A stretch of DNA of 64,000 nt. Source: Faecalicatena orotica (GTDB lineage Bacteria; Bacillota; Clostridia; Lachnospirales; Lachnospiraceae). The position numbers and the translations under genes were made by a program. The notes below the pieces were generated by a model that was given only the letters and a program-made list of their open reading frames with translations, had not been told where the DNA came from and did not search any database. The stretch covers positions 18,324-82,323 of the forward strand of contig NZ_QGDL01000011.1 of assembly GCF_003149245.1 (NCBI RefSeq). The letters are read 5' to 3'. Below are positions 26,027 to 34,893 of the stretch, piece after piece (the first letter of the stretch is position 1; each line of letters begins with the position of its first letter).

Positions 26027-26320
26027 TCAGCTTACTTCAATCACAATTCTGATGTTTCCGCAGTCGCAGCCACTGCACTGCCTTGACAGTTCGGGAAACA
26101 GGGATTGCACTCTCTGTCTTGCTCTGCGGATAGTCTCAAAGCACGGCAAGCCGTACCCTTTATAGTTGTTGACTATATCCTCAAGCGGTAAATCTCCGAC
26201 TCTCATATAGCTGTATCGGTTGTAATAGCAAAGGATAAGCTGCATATCGTCATACCTCGTTTCGGGGCATTCTCTGAGTATTGCAAGCACCTTGCTGTCA
26301 ACCGTCTTTAGCTTGTTCAT
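26027..26320 (-). CDS. Small phage-type helical protein with Cys-rich tail (97 aa)
   Basis: A helical protein with the phrase ETIRRARQRVQ (about 68-78), a pattern I know from small Firmicutes phage proteins of unknown function. It ends with CSGCDC, a possible metal site. GGAGG lies before the ATG at 26320. It is the first gene after the strong hairpin that closes the adhesin transcript. Confidence 0.65.
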   Translation of the reverse strand: MNKLKTVDSKVLAILRECPETRYDDMQLILCYYNRYSYMRVGDLPLEDIVNNYKGYGLPCFETIRRARQRVQSLFPELSRQCSGCDCGNIRIVIEVS

Positions 26321-26342
26321 AATGCACCTCCGTAAAAGAACC

Positions 26343-26368
26343 GTGGGCGAAGTTTTCACTCCGCCCAC
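26343..26368 (-). terminator. Strong hairpin with GAAA tetraloop
   Basis: On the minus strand an 11-bp stem (one G-U pair) closes a GAAA tetraloop, followed by a short T-rich run. It lies between the adhesin/small membrane peptide genes and the accessory block. It may act as a partial terminator or processing site that lowers expression of the downstream genes. Confidence 0.6.
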
Positions 26369-26379
26369 ACAAGCGTTCC

Positions 26380-26469
26380 TTATTTCTTTCTGTTCTTAAT
26401 CTGCAAGAAGATAAAGCCGCCGATAATAAAGGCGACCAATACAACTGCTACGATTGTTTTAGCGTCCAT
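26380..26469 (-). CDS. 29-residue membrane peptide downstream of the adhesin
   Basis: MDAKTIVAVV, then a single membrane span with FIIGGFIFLQ and a basic end. GGAGG is ten bases before the ATG. The ATG overlaps the TAA of the adhesin by one base (TAATG), so it is probably translated by coupling. No known family; it could be a small membrane partner of the adhesin. Found by reading the sequence. Confidence 0.55.
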   Translation of the reverse strand: MDAKTIVAVVLVAFIIGGFIFLQIKNRKK

Positions 26470-29400
26470 TACTCATTGTCCTCCTTCTTCTTTTTTCTGT
26501 ACGCAACAACGGCTGTGCCTACAATACCGAGGGCAGAAAGTCCCGCAAGTGCAGTCCACAAGCCGACATTGCTGTTATCTCCGGTCTTTGGTGTGTCTCT
26601 CAGCTCATTGTGCATTTCCACAACGGTAGTAGAGCCGACCTTTACGGTTGCAATCTTATCCGCAGGAAGCACATAGGAAGCAGAAACAGTATCCTGAACC
26701 TCGGAAACGGTGTAATCGCCGATACGAAGTCCCTCGATAATGATTTCGCCGTTCTTATCGGTCGTGAAGCTGCGGTCATAACCGTTTACTCCCGTAACTC
26801 TGAAAGTGAAACCTTCAACCTTACCATCAGAGGAAGTCTTAACGATTTTCAGGTTTCCTTTCATTGCCGTGTTAATAAAGCCGACGCCGGCTTTGTTTTC
26901 TACCTCGTATGTGTTTTCATCTTTTTCGATGAAAACAGAGTACACACCCTTATCAAGCTCAAAGCCTTCCGGTGCTTTGGTTTCTCTTACAAGGTATTTT
27001 CCGTAAAGAAGCTCCTTCATCTCGTAAATACCCGTAGTTGTTTCAGTAAGCGTACCGATAAGCTCGTCGCCGTCGTCCAGTTTGCCGTCGCCGTTTACAT
27101 CTTTGTAAACCTCAAAGGTTGCACCCGTCAGTTTGTTGTCCGGGTAATCTTCATCGACCTTAGTCAACTTGATATTGCCGTGAACATACTCATTGACGAT
27201 TTCAACCTCAATGACCTGACCGACTTCGGAGATTTTAACTTCATAAGAAGTTTCATTGAGAACAAATCCCTCCGGCTGTTCAATTTCTCTTACAAGCCAG
27301 TTGCCATACGGCACTTTCTCAAAAGAAAAGCTACCGTCTTTTTCAGAGGTAGCAGTCATCAAAGCATTTTCTTTTGTAAATTTGGTTTCATCAGCCTTAA
27401 ACAGTCCGATAACTGCACCTCCGAGTTCTTCGCCGTTCTCGGTAATCTTCTTACCGGAGACAGAGCCGTAAATGAGCTTATTTTCAATCGGCTTGCCGTC
27501 GTTGACTGCAATCTCAACATTTTCGGTATCCTGTCCCGCATAGCTGAAAGTAAACGGATACTTGCTGTCGGAAAGGATATAATGCTCATCGGTTGCAAGC
27601 TCCTTTACATAGTAGCTTCCGAAAGGAAGGTCGGTTTTGATAACTGCCTTGCCGTTTTCGGAAAGAGAGATAATCTCAATCAGTCCGTCTGCCGGGATAG
27701 AAGTACCGCTTGCGGAAACAAGTTCCTCGGCGGCAAAAAGTCCGAAGCTGATGTTTTTTACTTCATCGCCGTTGCCGATATTGAAGATGTCGTTCTTTTC
27801 GATTGCCTTTTCAAGACTTACCGTAACCTTTTGTCTCTCGTTTACGAAGCTGGTTGCAGTTTCCGTCACGGCGACTTCCTGACCTGCGTAGGTAAGCTCG
27901 ACCTCGTGTGCTTCCTTGTTGATAACCATACCCTCCGGTGCGGTAATTTCAACTACCGTATATCTGCCGAGGTAAAGCTCCTTACTCTTTGCAAGTCCGT
28001 TTTCATATGTGGTAACAGTATCTACGACCTCGCCCTTTGCATAACGGAGTGTTCCGTCAGGCGTGATAACATCTTCTGCTGCGGTAATCTCATAGACCGC
28101 ACCTGCAAGACCTTTCACTTCATAGACAGGCTGATAAATCACATCGGTATTTTCCTCTCCGGAGATGTTTACCCCTGAGAATACCTCGCCGGTCTTTTCA
28201 ATGCTGACAGTACCTTTCTGTGCCATATTAGGCTTATCTACCTTAATCACGGTAATACCACCCTCATCGGAAGAATGTTCCTCTGCCACATCAAAGTACA
28301 CCGGTGAGCTGTCAAGCACATATCCGTAAGGAGCCTGAACTTCCACAAGAGAATATCCCTTGCCGTATTCCAGTTTCTCCGGTGTAACAAGCTGTCCGTT
28401 TGCGTCGGTGTAGAAAGTATCAATCGTTGTCGGAGTAGGATAAGTAAAGGTCATTGTTACCTGATTACCGTTAGGGTCAAAGATTTTGAAGCCTGCACCG
28501 GCATACGGAATGTTTTTACCGCTTTCTGCGTCCACCTTGACAACCTTGATATAGCTTTCAAAGTTTGCGTTGTTAATAAGATAGCGGTAGGTCTGACCGT
28601 CCTGAGCAATGAACACATCAAAGTCTTTCATAAGCTCACGACCTTCCCAACCGGAGGTCTGATGAACGGTATATACACCATACGGCATATTCTTTGTCTG
28701 ACCGAAGCCGTTTTCATCACAGACGATAACATCTCTTTCATCTTCTTCTGCTGCGTCAAAGCTGCCGAAAGATTTGAGATAGATTTCAAAGGTTGCACCG
28801 TTTTCAGGTGTCTCAATCTGTGTTTCTCCGTTATCGGTATGCTTGATGATGGCGATATTACCTTTCATAACCTGCTCTGTAACATCATTTGCTGTCTGAT
28901 TGTGTTCAACCGTATAAAGCTGCGGTTCAGCACCGACCTTATGGATTGTGGTATCAAGCAGATAGCCCTCGGACGGAGTGATTTCACGGATTGTCCAGTC
29001 GTCATCACAGATATATTCCTTTGTGGTAAACTGACCGTTCTTATCCGTTACATACTTGTCCACAAGGGTTTCGCCTTTATAGATACCGTAAACTGCTCCG
29101 GCAAGGGTAGCGTCGCCCTGCGGCGTTCCTTCCTCACGGTCGCTCTTTGTTACAGTTACGCTGAACTTTTTGAGAATGTTCGTGAAATTGCGGGTTGTAA
29201 CATCTTTCCAGTTAATCGGTGCGGTCTGATTTGCAGGCACAACATAACGGATAGCCGTATCTACTTCTTCAACAGTGTAAGGGGTAGTACCGCTGATAAG
29301 CACATCATTGAAAGAAGCAACACCGTTCTTATCTGTTACGGCATATTCATCTACGGCAATACCCGCAAGAGAAGTGCCGTAAAGGTGGAAGGTAACGCCC

Positions 29401-30719
29401 TCTACAAGATTATCCTCCGAAGATTTGATAACCTGAAGATTACCTCTCTTGAGAACATTATTGAAGTTGACCTTTGCCACCTGACCGGCAACGACAGTTA
29501 CTCTGTGAACCTCCTGCGGCACATACTTGTCAATAGACTGCTCTGTGACCGTGTAAACACCGGGCATAAGGTTATCAAGCTGGAACTTACCGCCGTTTGC
29601 GGTTGTGACTGTCTGATTTACACCGTTACCGCTGACAGTAAACTGAATGCCGTCAACCTTTCCGTCCTCACTTGTCTTTACAATCTGACAAGAGCCGTAG
29701 CTGACCTTCATTTTGACAAAGCCGCTGACAGGGTCGCTGACCTCCTGAGCGTAAGTGACCACATCCTGAATGCCGTTTCCGTTCTGATGGATACCGTCAG
29801 ACCATACAACTACACCTCTGCGGACACCGTTTTTCTTTGTGGCTGTGATAGTGAATTCCTTGCTCGGTGCGGTATCCATCGAAACAGTCAATTTGTTTCC
29901 GCTGACAGAGAACGAAACGCCGTCAATATTTGCCGAGAAATTGTAATTGCCAAGCACACCGTTTGTATCGGTGAGAGTAGCAACATACTTACTTCCGTTC
30001 CATTCAAGCTCATTTACCTTTGCAGAACCGCTTGACCTTGTGCAGAAGCTCGGTACTTTGGTGTGATTCTGAACACTTGTTACCATACTGTTGTAGTACG
30101 ACAAGATTTTACTGCGGAGTGGGTGTGCAGAGCTTACACATTCAAGCACTGCATTATACCCGCCGGTAGAAACGTGATTGAAGCTTGCGTCTCTTTCGCC
30201 GACAATCGTTTCCCAAATCAAAATCTGAGTGGCATAAGCGTGTGCGATACAATTTGCGTCGCTTTCATTCTGCGACTTCCAGCTTGTCGAAATACCTCCA
30301 CGATACCCGTACTGCAAGATACGACCGATAAGCAGGCGAATATCATCGCCGGAAATAGTACCGTTCGGACTGATATTATTGAAGAAGTTCTCGTCCTTTT
30401 CAGTGAGAGTATCTCCAGTCCGCTGACCTGTACCCGGTTCAATACAGTAGGCAATATTGCCTGAATACGAACCCATTGCACGAAGTCCTGTGTATTTCGT
30501 GGACAAGCCTTTCCAACCGTTCATATAGTTGAGATTGCCGTGTCCCCATTCGCCGTTGTTATTGGTATCTCCGCTTCGGGGATAATCGACGAGGTACACA
30601 TCGGCTTTTTCTCCAACGGCTGCAAAGGCTGTCGTTGCCCCAATGCCCATAAAAGCAGTAAGGCTCATAACCGTCGCCAACATAAGCGAGACGGCTTTCT
30701 TGAATTTTGTTTTAACCAT
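26469..30719 (-). CDS. Thioester/SpaA-repeat cell-wall adhesin
   Basis: 1416 residues from the ATG at 30719 with AAGGAGG upstream. A signal peptide (1-35) precedes an N-terminal thioester domain with Cys in AYCIEPG (about 92) and Gln in ATQILIWE (about 164), the pair that forms the covalent host-binding bond in TED adhesins. About ten SpaA/Cna-B isopeptide repeats follow (e.g. GSCQIVKTSEDG, KGNLKIVKTSSDG). The end has a TPKTG sorting signal, a membrane span and a KKKK tail. It is anchored by sortase and probably promotes cell contact or host attachment. It starts the accessory operon after the lipoprotein. Full length, with no disruptions seen. Confidence 0.92.
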   Translation of the reverse strand: MVKTKFKKAVSLMLATVMSLTAFMGIGATTAFAAVGEKADVYLVDYPRSGDTNNNGEWGHGNLNYMNGWKGLSTKYTGLRAMGSYSGNIAYCIEPGTGQRTGDTLTEKDENFFNNISPNGTISGDDIRLLIGRILQYGYRGGISTSWKSQNESDANCIAHAYATQILIWETIVGERDASFNHVSTGGYNAVLECVSSAHPLRSKILSYYNSMVTSVQNHTKVPSFCTRSSGSAKVNELEWNGSKYVATLTDTNGVLGNYNFSANIDGVSFSVSGNKLTVSMDTAPSKEFTITATKKNGVRRGVVVWSDGIHQNGNGIQDVVTYAQEVSDPVSGFVKMKVSYGSCQIVKTSEDGKVDGIQFTVSGNGVNQTVTTANGGKFQLDNLMPGVYTVTEQSIDKYVPQEVHRVTVVAGQVAKVNFNNVLKRGNLQVIKSSEDNLVEGVTFHLYGTSLAGIAVDEYAVTDKNGVASFNDVLISGTTPYTVEEVDTAIRYVVPANQTAPINWKDVTTRNFTNILKKFSVTVTKSDREEGTPQGDATLAGAVYGIYKGETLVDKYVTDKNGQFTTKEYICDDDWTIREITPSEGYLLDTTIHKVGAEPQLYTVEHNQTANDVTEQVMKGNIAIIKHTDNGETQIETPENGATFEIYLKSFGSFDAAEEDERDVIVCDENGFGQTKNMPYGVYTVHQTSGWEGRELMKDFDVFIAQDGQTYRYLINNANFESYIKVVKVDAESGKNIPYAGAGFKIFDPNGNQVTMTFTYPTPTTIDTFYTDANGQLVTPEKLEYGKGYSLVEVQAPYGYVLDSSPVYFDVAEEHSSDEGGITVIKVDKPNMAQKGTVSIEKTGEVFSGVNISGEENTDVIYQPVYEVKGLAGAVYEITAAEDVITPDGTLRYAKGEVVDTVTTYENGLAKSKELYLGRYTVVEITAPEGMVINKEAHEVELTYAGQEVAVTETATSFVNERQKVTVSLEKAIEKNDIFNIGNGDEVKNISFGLFAAEELVSASGTSIPADGLIEIISLSENGKAVIKTDLPFGSYYVKELATDEHYILSDSKYPFTFSYAGQDTENVEIAVNDGKPIENKLIYGSVSGKKITENGEELGGAVIGLFKADETKFTKENALMTATSEKDGSFSFEKVPYGNWLVREIEQPEGFVLNETSYEVKISEVGQVIEVEIVNEYVHGNIKLTKVDEDYPDNKLTGATFEVYKDVNGDGKLDDGDELIGTLTETTTGIYEMKELLYGKYLVRETKAPEGFELDKGVYSVFIEKDENTYEVENKAGVGFINTAMKGNLKIVKTSSDGKVEGFTFRVTGVNGYDRSFTTDKNGEIIIEGLRIGDYTVSEVQDTVSASYVLPADKIATVKVGSTTVVEMHNELRDTPKTGDNSNVGLWTALAGLSALGIVGTAVVAYRKKKKEDNE

Positions 30720-30789
30720 TGCGTTTTCCTCCTTGAAATGCAAAAACGCACCGATTTAACTCAGTGCGTCTGCTTAAAATTATTTTGTT

Positions 30790-31494
30790 TTAGCAGTAGC
30801 CGATATAGATGTTGTACTCCGTATCGGATAGTTTTTCTGTCCATATCCACACAGCGGTAAAACCCTCGCTGTTCTTGTATCGGTTAAGTCTGCTCTCAAT
30901 ATCAGACTTGATACCGCTTCGGTTAGGATTTGCGGATATGGGATTGTCCCAACATTCTGTCGCCGTGCTGTCAAGAGAAAGTCCTATGCTTACCGCATAC
31001 TCTTTTGCGTAACTTACATAAGGGCTGACATCGAATGTCTGCTTGGGCGGCTCTGTCGGTTTCGGTTCTGCCGGCTTTTCAGTCGGCTTTTCAACCGGCT
31101 TTTGTTCGGCAGTTGTCTGTTCTTTCGGCTGCTCCGTTTGTTTTTCGGATTCAGCCTGCGTGGTTGTCTGCTTTGGTGGCTCTGCCTTTGGCTTTTCGGT
31201 TGCGGGAGTATCAGCCGTTTTTTCTTCCGCCGGTTTTGTCTGAACAGTCTCAGCCGTTTGACTTTCAGCGGTTGACTGGCTTTCTTCTGCCGTAAATGGT
31301 GTTTCTTCCTGAACTGCCGTGCTTTCCGGTTCTTCTGCCGTTTCTTCCTGAGAATTTGTTTCGGTATTACCAGCCGGAAAAGAAGTCTCTGTTTTCGTTA
31401 TCTCCTGTGCAGCTTCTTTGGCTGTGTTACCGCTACAACCTACGAGAAAAATCATCAGGCAGGCAAGAACACAAGGTATTAGCCTGTTTTTCAT
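30790..31494 (-). CDS. Thr/Glu/Pro-rich lipoprotein
   Basis: About 234 residues. A signal peptide with lipobox LVGC ends around residue 19. A long unstructured section rich in Glu, Thr, Pro and Gln follows (about 30-150). A small C-terminal domain has Trp/Tyr residues and ends in IYIGYC. I chose the ATG at 31494, eight bases after AAAGGAG. Surface-exposed, it is encoded just upstream of the adhesin. The C-terminal domain is not recognised. Confidence 0.8.
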   Translation of the reverse strand: MKNRLIPCVLACLMIFLVGCSGNTAKEAAQEITKTETSFPAGNTETNSQEETAEEPESTAVQEETPFTAEESQSTAESQTAETVQTKPAEEKTADTPATEKPKAEPPKQTTTQAESEKQTEQPKEQTTAEQKPVEKPTEKPAEPKPTEPPKQTFDVSPYVSYAKEYAVSIGLSLDSTATECWDNPISANPNRSGIKSDIESRLNRYKNSEGFTAVWIWTEKLSDTEYNIYIGYC

Positions 31495-31513
31495 ATCCAT
31501 CGCTCCTTTCGCC

Positions 31514-31582
31514 TTAATCGTACTCAATCAGGCAAAAAACATCAAAGGTGCGATTGGCTGAACTTTTTATCGTAGCAGACAT
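31514..31582 (-). CDS. Possible 22-residue leader peptide
   Basis: A short frame beginning MSATIKSSAN with GGAG ten bases before the ATG, ending 20 bases before the lipoprotein start. It may be translated as a leader of the lipoprotein transcript. Nothing else supports it, so it may be chance. Confidence 0.3.
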   Translation of the reverse strand: MSATIKSSANRTFDVFCLIEYD

Positions 31583-31726
31583 TTTGCTTTTGCTCCAAAT
31601 GTGCGAACCCTTTTATAGACAGCTATATGTTATTAGAGATAGATATACTCAAGGGAGATAGAGTATATTTTTCAGCAGGTTAATAGCCGGTATATATAGG
31701 GGTTAGAGTGTGAGAAAGGGGGAAGG

Positions 31727-32671
31727 CTATCGGCTGTCACGGTCGGCTCTGCTTCGCAGAAACTTGTTGTAATGCTCCAACGCCTTGCACACAAAATCCT
31801 CCGTTTGGCTTATGGGAATATTCTTCGGGATAAGCTGTCGAACCCTGTCGCCCCTCAAAACAATTTTCTCCCTTTGGTTTGGTTTTTCCTCCGACATAAT
31901 CGCTTGGATTGCTTCGGTTGTTAGCTTGCCCTCCTCAAAGAACTTTCGCATACGGATTGTTTGGTCGTGGGACGGGGTTGCGTCGTTCAGGTCGATTTCA
32001 TCAACCACATCACGCTGACTGTCCTCATCGAGAAAAGACAATTCAACCGCCGGTCGCATTTTAATTCGCCCCTCGTCCACATATTCCAAAAGTTCGGGAA
32101 CAAGGTTTGTAAGGCGAATATATCGCTGAATCTGCGTTTTGCTGTCATCTGATTTATCAGCTAACAACATTACAGATTTTGTTCCCACCAACTTGTCCCC
32201 CAGTGGGTCACAAGTTAAATCCGTGCGTTCTCCTTGCCTTTTCATTGCTTCCAAACGCATTTTGTAGGCATAGGCTTTTTCCGAGGGAAGTATCTGCGAC
32301 CTTTGGTAGTTGCTCTCAACCATTAAAATCGTGGCTTCGTCTCGGTTCAGTTCAACGACTTCACAACGGAGCGTATCAAACCCGGCAAGCTCACAGGCTC
32401 GCTTTCGCCTGTGTCCTGAAATGAGTTCGTATCTGCCGTCCTCTTTCTGCCTTACCGTCGCCGGAGTGATTACCCCTCGTTCCTTAATACTCTCAATGAG
32501 CTGTGCCATATCCTCGTCATCACGCACCTTAAAAGGGTGGTCGGGGAAATCGTCAATCTCAGTCAAGGGAATATCTCGGATTTTTGAAAGCTTTTCTTCA
32601 TCTCTCTGTTCCTGCGTAGAAAATAAGTCATCGAGCTTCGTGAGAGTGAAGTCGCTCTTTCTTCCTGCCAT
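31727..32671 (-). CDS. parB: ParB/Spo0J-family partition protein
   Basis: 314 residues. The N-terminal ParB nuclease-like fold has GHRRKRACELAG (about 84-95, the CTP-binding/box II region). A central helix-turn-helix segment follows and a dimerisation end. ParB binds centromere sites and recruits ParA to segregate the excised or circular element. AAGGAGG nine bases before the ATG. The start lies 44 bases inside the parA 3' end, so the two form one operon. Confidence 0.93.
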   Translation of the reverse strand: MAGRKSDFTLTKLDDLFSTQEQRDEEKLSKIRDIPLTEIDDFPDHPFKVRDDEDMAQLIESIKERGVITPATVRQKEDGRYELISGHRRKRACELAGFDTLRCEVVELNRDEATILMVESNYQRSQILPSEKAYAYKMRLEAMKRQGERTDLTCDPLGDKLVGTKSVMLLADKSDDSKTQIQRYIRLTNLVPELLEYVDEGRIKMRPAVELSFLDEDSQRDVVDEIDLNDATPSHDQTIRMRKFFEEGKLTTEAIQAIMSEEKPNQREKIVLRGDRVRQLIPKNIPISQTEDFVCKALEHYNKFLRSRADRDSR

Positions 32672-33452
32672 CGGCTAACACCTCCTTTGTAAATTCGGTG
32701 TACGCCTTTGACACCGTACTGTTGGGTTCGTAGGCAAAAATGCTCTTGCCTTTGGAAGAAGTCTCTGCGGCTTTTACGGCAATCGGGATATATGTTCTAT
32801 ACATCTTGATTTGACTACCGAAGTTCTCTCTCAGAGCTTCTATCGTGCTTTTGGCGAGGTTGGTACGGCTATCCACCAAAGTGAGAAGAATACCGTCAAT
32901 CTTTAAGCCCGGATTGATACGCTTCTTTACTCGTGAAATGGTCTGAACAAGCTGCGTCATTCCTTTTGCCGGTAAATACTGAGCCTGAACAGGGATAATA
33001 ACGCTGTCAGCCGCAGATAGAGCATTGATTGTTACCATTCCGAGAGAAGGCATACAATCTATAAGGATATAGTCGTATTTGTCCTTCACTTCGCTGAGAT
33101 AATTTCTCAAGGCTGTTTCTCTGCTCATTGCGTTGACAAGGTTAAATTCCATTGCAGAAAGCTCAAGGTTTGCAGGAACAAGGTCAACACCTTCGTCGTG
33201 GTGCAGAATACCGACCGTAGGGTCATTCATCGTTTCATTTATGACATCTGTGAGTTTCGTTGCAAGCGTGATACCCAAGTTGTCTGTATCCTGCCAACCG
33301 AGACAAGTGGTTAAGTCGCCCTGTGGGTCTGCGTCTATGAGCAGCACTTTTTTTCCCTGCATTGCAAGACCGACGCCGAGGTTTACCGTAGTGGTTGTCT
33401 TTCCAACTCCGCCTTTTTGATTGCATATCGCAATCGTTTTGCAGTTCGACAC
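32628..33452 (-). CDS. parA: ParA/Soj-family partition ATPase
   Basis: 274 residues with the deviant Walker A CNQKGGVGKTTTTVN (about 10-24), a DADPQG motif near 41 and a DCMPSLG motif near 131. It uses ATP to move the ParB-bound element. It starts with GTG at 33452, with AAAGGAGG nine bases upstream. It stands at the head of the minus-strand transfer operons, preceded by a structured 600-base region. Confidence 0.94.
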   Translation of the reverse strand: MSNCKTIAICNQKGGVGKTTTTVNLGVGLAMQGKKVLLIDADPQGDLTTCLGWQDTDNLGITLATKLTDVINETMNDPTVGILHHDEGVDLVPANLELSAMEFNLVNAMSRETALRNYLSEVKDKYDYILIDCMPSLGMVTINALSAADSVIIPVQAQYLPAKGMTQLVQTISRVKKRINPGLKIDGILLTLVDSRTNLAKSTIEALRENFGSQIKMYRTYIPIAVKAAETSSKGKSIFAYEPNSTVSKAYTEFTKEVLADGRKKERLHSHEAR

Positions 33453-33572
33453 TTTGTGCGTCCTCCTTTCGTAAAATTCATAGCCATCGCAGTATGGCTA
33501 TGTACTTGACCGGCTCATTTCCTAACCGGTCGGGCAATATTTGTTCTCAACACCCCTTGCCGAGCAATAAGC

Positions 33573-33683
33573 TCACGGGAAGTCACTAAGGAACAGACTG
33601 CTAATCTGTATCATAGGAATTTCACCTCTGCCGGGTACTCCGCCAGCTCCGTAGAGAAGTATCATTATCCTTCTGACTGTCAT
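33573..33683 (-). CDS. Possible 36-residue peptide upstream of parA
   Basis: A frame from ATG 33683 encodes MTVRRIMILLYG and 24 more residues. An internal ATG (codon 24) has GAGGTG eight bases upstream, so a 13-residue form is also possible. It ends about 40 bases before the hairpins that precede parA and could be a leader peptide. The evidence is only the frame and the ribosome site. Confidence 0.25.
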   Translation of the reverse strand: MTVRRIMILLYGAGGVPGRGEIPMIQISSLFLSDFP

Positions 33684-33950
33684 CGCCGTAACAGGGACAA
33701 CCTACTACTTATACCGGGAGTTCTCGCTGTTCTGCAATGCAGAAGTCACGGCGTACCCGATAAGGTGGCTAAAATCATCAGAAATAAAGTCTTAGTGAAT
33801 GATTTATTCAGTTGTCAAAATACAAGTGAATGGGCTGACCTTTTCGTGGTTCGGAATTAACCCCTTCACTCATTTGGACAAAGGGGGTCAAAATGCACAC
33901 CCAAAATCACCCCTTTTTCAAAAAATTCTTGAAAATATTTTTTTAGAAAC

Positions 33951-33994
33951 AAAAAAGCCGCCTATTTCCCTCGTAATTGAGGTCAATAGACGGC
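33951..33994 (-). terminator. Terminator between cargo and parA region
   Basis: GCCG-CTATT pairs with AATAG-CGGC (33957-33966 with 33985-33994, one wobble on the minus strand), with an inner CCTC/GAGG stem, followed by six T residues on the minus strand. It would stop antisense transcription coming from the cargo side. Confidence 0.65.
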
Positions 33995-33997
33995 GGG

Positions 33998-34026
33998 TAG
34001 AAATATTCATAATTTTGGTGTATAAT
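33998..34026 (+). promoter_or_regulatory. Promoter for the phosphorylase/aminoglycoside cassette
   Basis: A perfect TATAAT at 34021-34026 lies 17 bases after TAGAAA (four of six consensus bases), about 45 bases upstream of the phosphorylase ATG. It probably drives both plus-strand cargo genes. Confidence 0.6.
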
Positions 34027-34071
34027 AGGAAATTAAGAGAAAGACAAATAAGAATTTGACGGAGAGATAGT

Positions 34072-34839
34072 ATGGCTATTATTAAAAACGAAATACCGAT
34101 TTTGGAGTTTGATACAGAGCAGACAGCAGTTCTTAATCCCACTCATGAAAATCTTGGTTTGAACTTACCCAAGAAATGTGTGTTCGCATTTCTTGGTGCT
34201 TACATAGATGAATATGCCAGTAAAAGTGATACCAAACAGGTATCCACTTTTGAGAGTGCAACGAAGCATTATCCCATTTACATCACCAAATACAAGGGTG
34301 AGGACATTGTGCTTTGTCAAGCACCCGTTGGTGCGGCAGCAGCCACACAGATACTTGATTGGCTGATTGGTTATGGTGTAAGAGAGGTAATCTCGGCAGG
34401 TAGTTGCGGTGCTCTGGAAAAGTTCCCCGAAAGTACATTCCTCGTACCAAACAAGGCTCTGCGTGATGAGGGAACATCTTATCACTATGCGCCCCCTTCT
34501 CGATTTGTGGAAATCAGCGAGAAGGCAAGAAAAGCAATTGAAGAAACCATTCTTGAGCATAGTATGAAATATCAGGAGGTTATAACCTGGTCAACGGATG
34601 GATTTTTCCGTGAAACCAAAGAAAAGGTGGCTTATCGCAAAAGTGAAGGCTGTGCAGTTGTAGAAATGGAATGTTCTGCTCTGGCGGCCTGTGCTGATTT
34701 CAGAGGGGCAACCTGGGGTATGATACTTTATACCGCAGACAGTCTTGCAGATGTTGACAAATACGACGAAAGAAACTGGGGCGGTAATGCATACGAATAT
34801 GCACTTACGCTCTGCCTTGATGCGGTTATCAAATTATAA
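34072..34839 (+). CDS. PNP/UDP-family nucleoside phosphorylase, cargo
   Basis: 255 residues of the purine-nucleoside/uridine phosphorylase fold. Phosphate-binding glycine-rich SAGSCGAL lies near residue 106, the VVEMECSALAA segment (nucleoside binding, Met-Glu) near 205, and a TADS stretch near 222. It should cleave nucleosides to base and sugar phosphate; the substrate is not visible. GGAGAG stands before the ATG. It lies 54 bases upstream of an aminoglycoside 6-adenylyltransferase gene and shares its promoter, which suggests a cassette. The chromosome has its own phosphorylase at 53.3 kb. Confidence 0.82.
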   Translation: MAIIKNEIPILEFDTEQTAVLNPTHENLGLNLPKKCVFAFLGAYIDEYASKSDTKQVSTFESATKHYPIYITKYKGEDIVLCQAPVGAAAATQILDWLIGYGVREVISAGSCGALEKFPESTFLVPNKALRDEGTSYHYAPPSRFVEISEKARKAIEETILEHSMKYQEVITWSTDGFFRETKEKVAYRKSEGCAVVEMECSALAACADFRGATWGMILYTADSLADVDKYDERNWGGNAYEYALTLCLDAVIKL

Positions 34840-34893
34840 GAACAGTTAGAATCAATCTTTTTTTTGTGATATAATTTTATTGAGGTGAATGAA

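Larger units (their letters stand above)
33453..34071. other. Structured intergenic region upstream of parA
   Basis: 619 bases without a convincing large gene. Near parA stand a perfect 9-bp hairpin (33479-33502), a 6-bp GACCGG/CCGGTC hairpin (33508-33531) and a GGCAA/TTGCC repeat (33533-33561). The middle contains a possible 36-codon frame. The right third is AT-rich with a terminator and a promoter for the cargo. Related elements often carry a replication initiator gene here; I see none. The hairpins could be partition sites, an untranslated leader or an RNA element; I recognise no known riboswitch. Confidence 0.6.

Noticed and set aside
26610-30035. Two long plus-strand frames (522 and 457 codons) opposite the adhesin gene
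   Set aside because: They mirror the repetitive SpaA gene. Their composition (Ile/Phe/Cys/Asn-rich) and lack of start signals show that they are antisense shadows of the adhesin.
26469-30719. A CRISPR array or DNA tandem repeat within the adhesin region
   Set aside because: The repetition is at protein-domain level with diverged DNA. No short identical repeats with regular spacers are present.
33453-33800. A riboswitch or known structured RNA upstream of parA
   Set aside because: Hairpins are present, but I could not match any known riboswitch consensus, so I describe only the structure.
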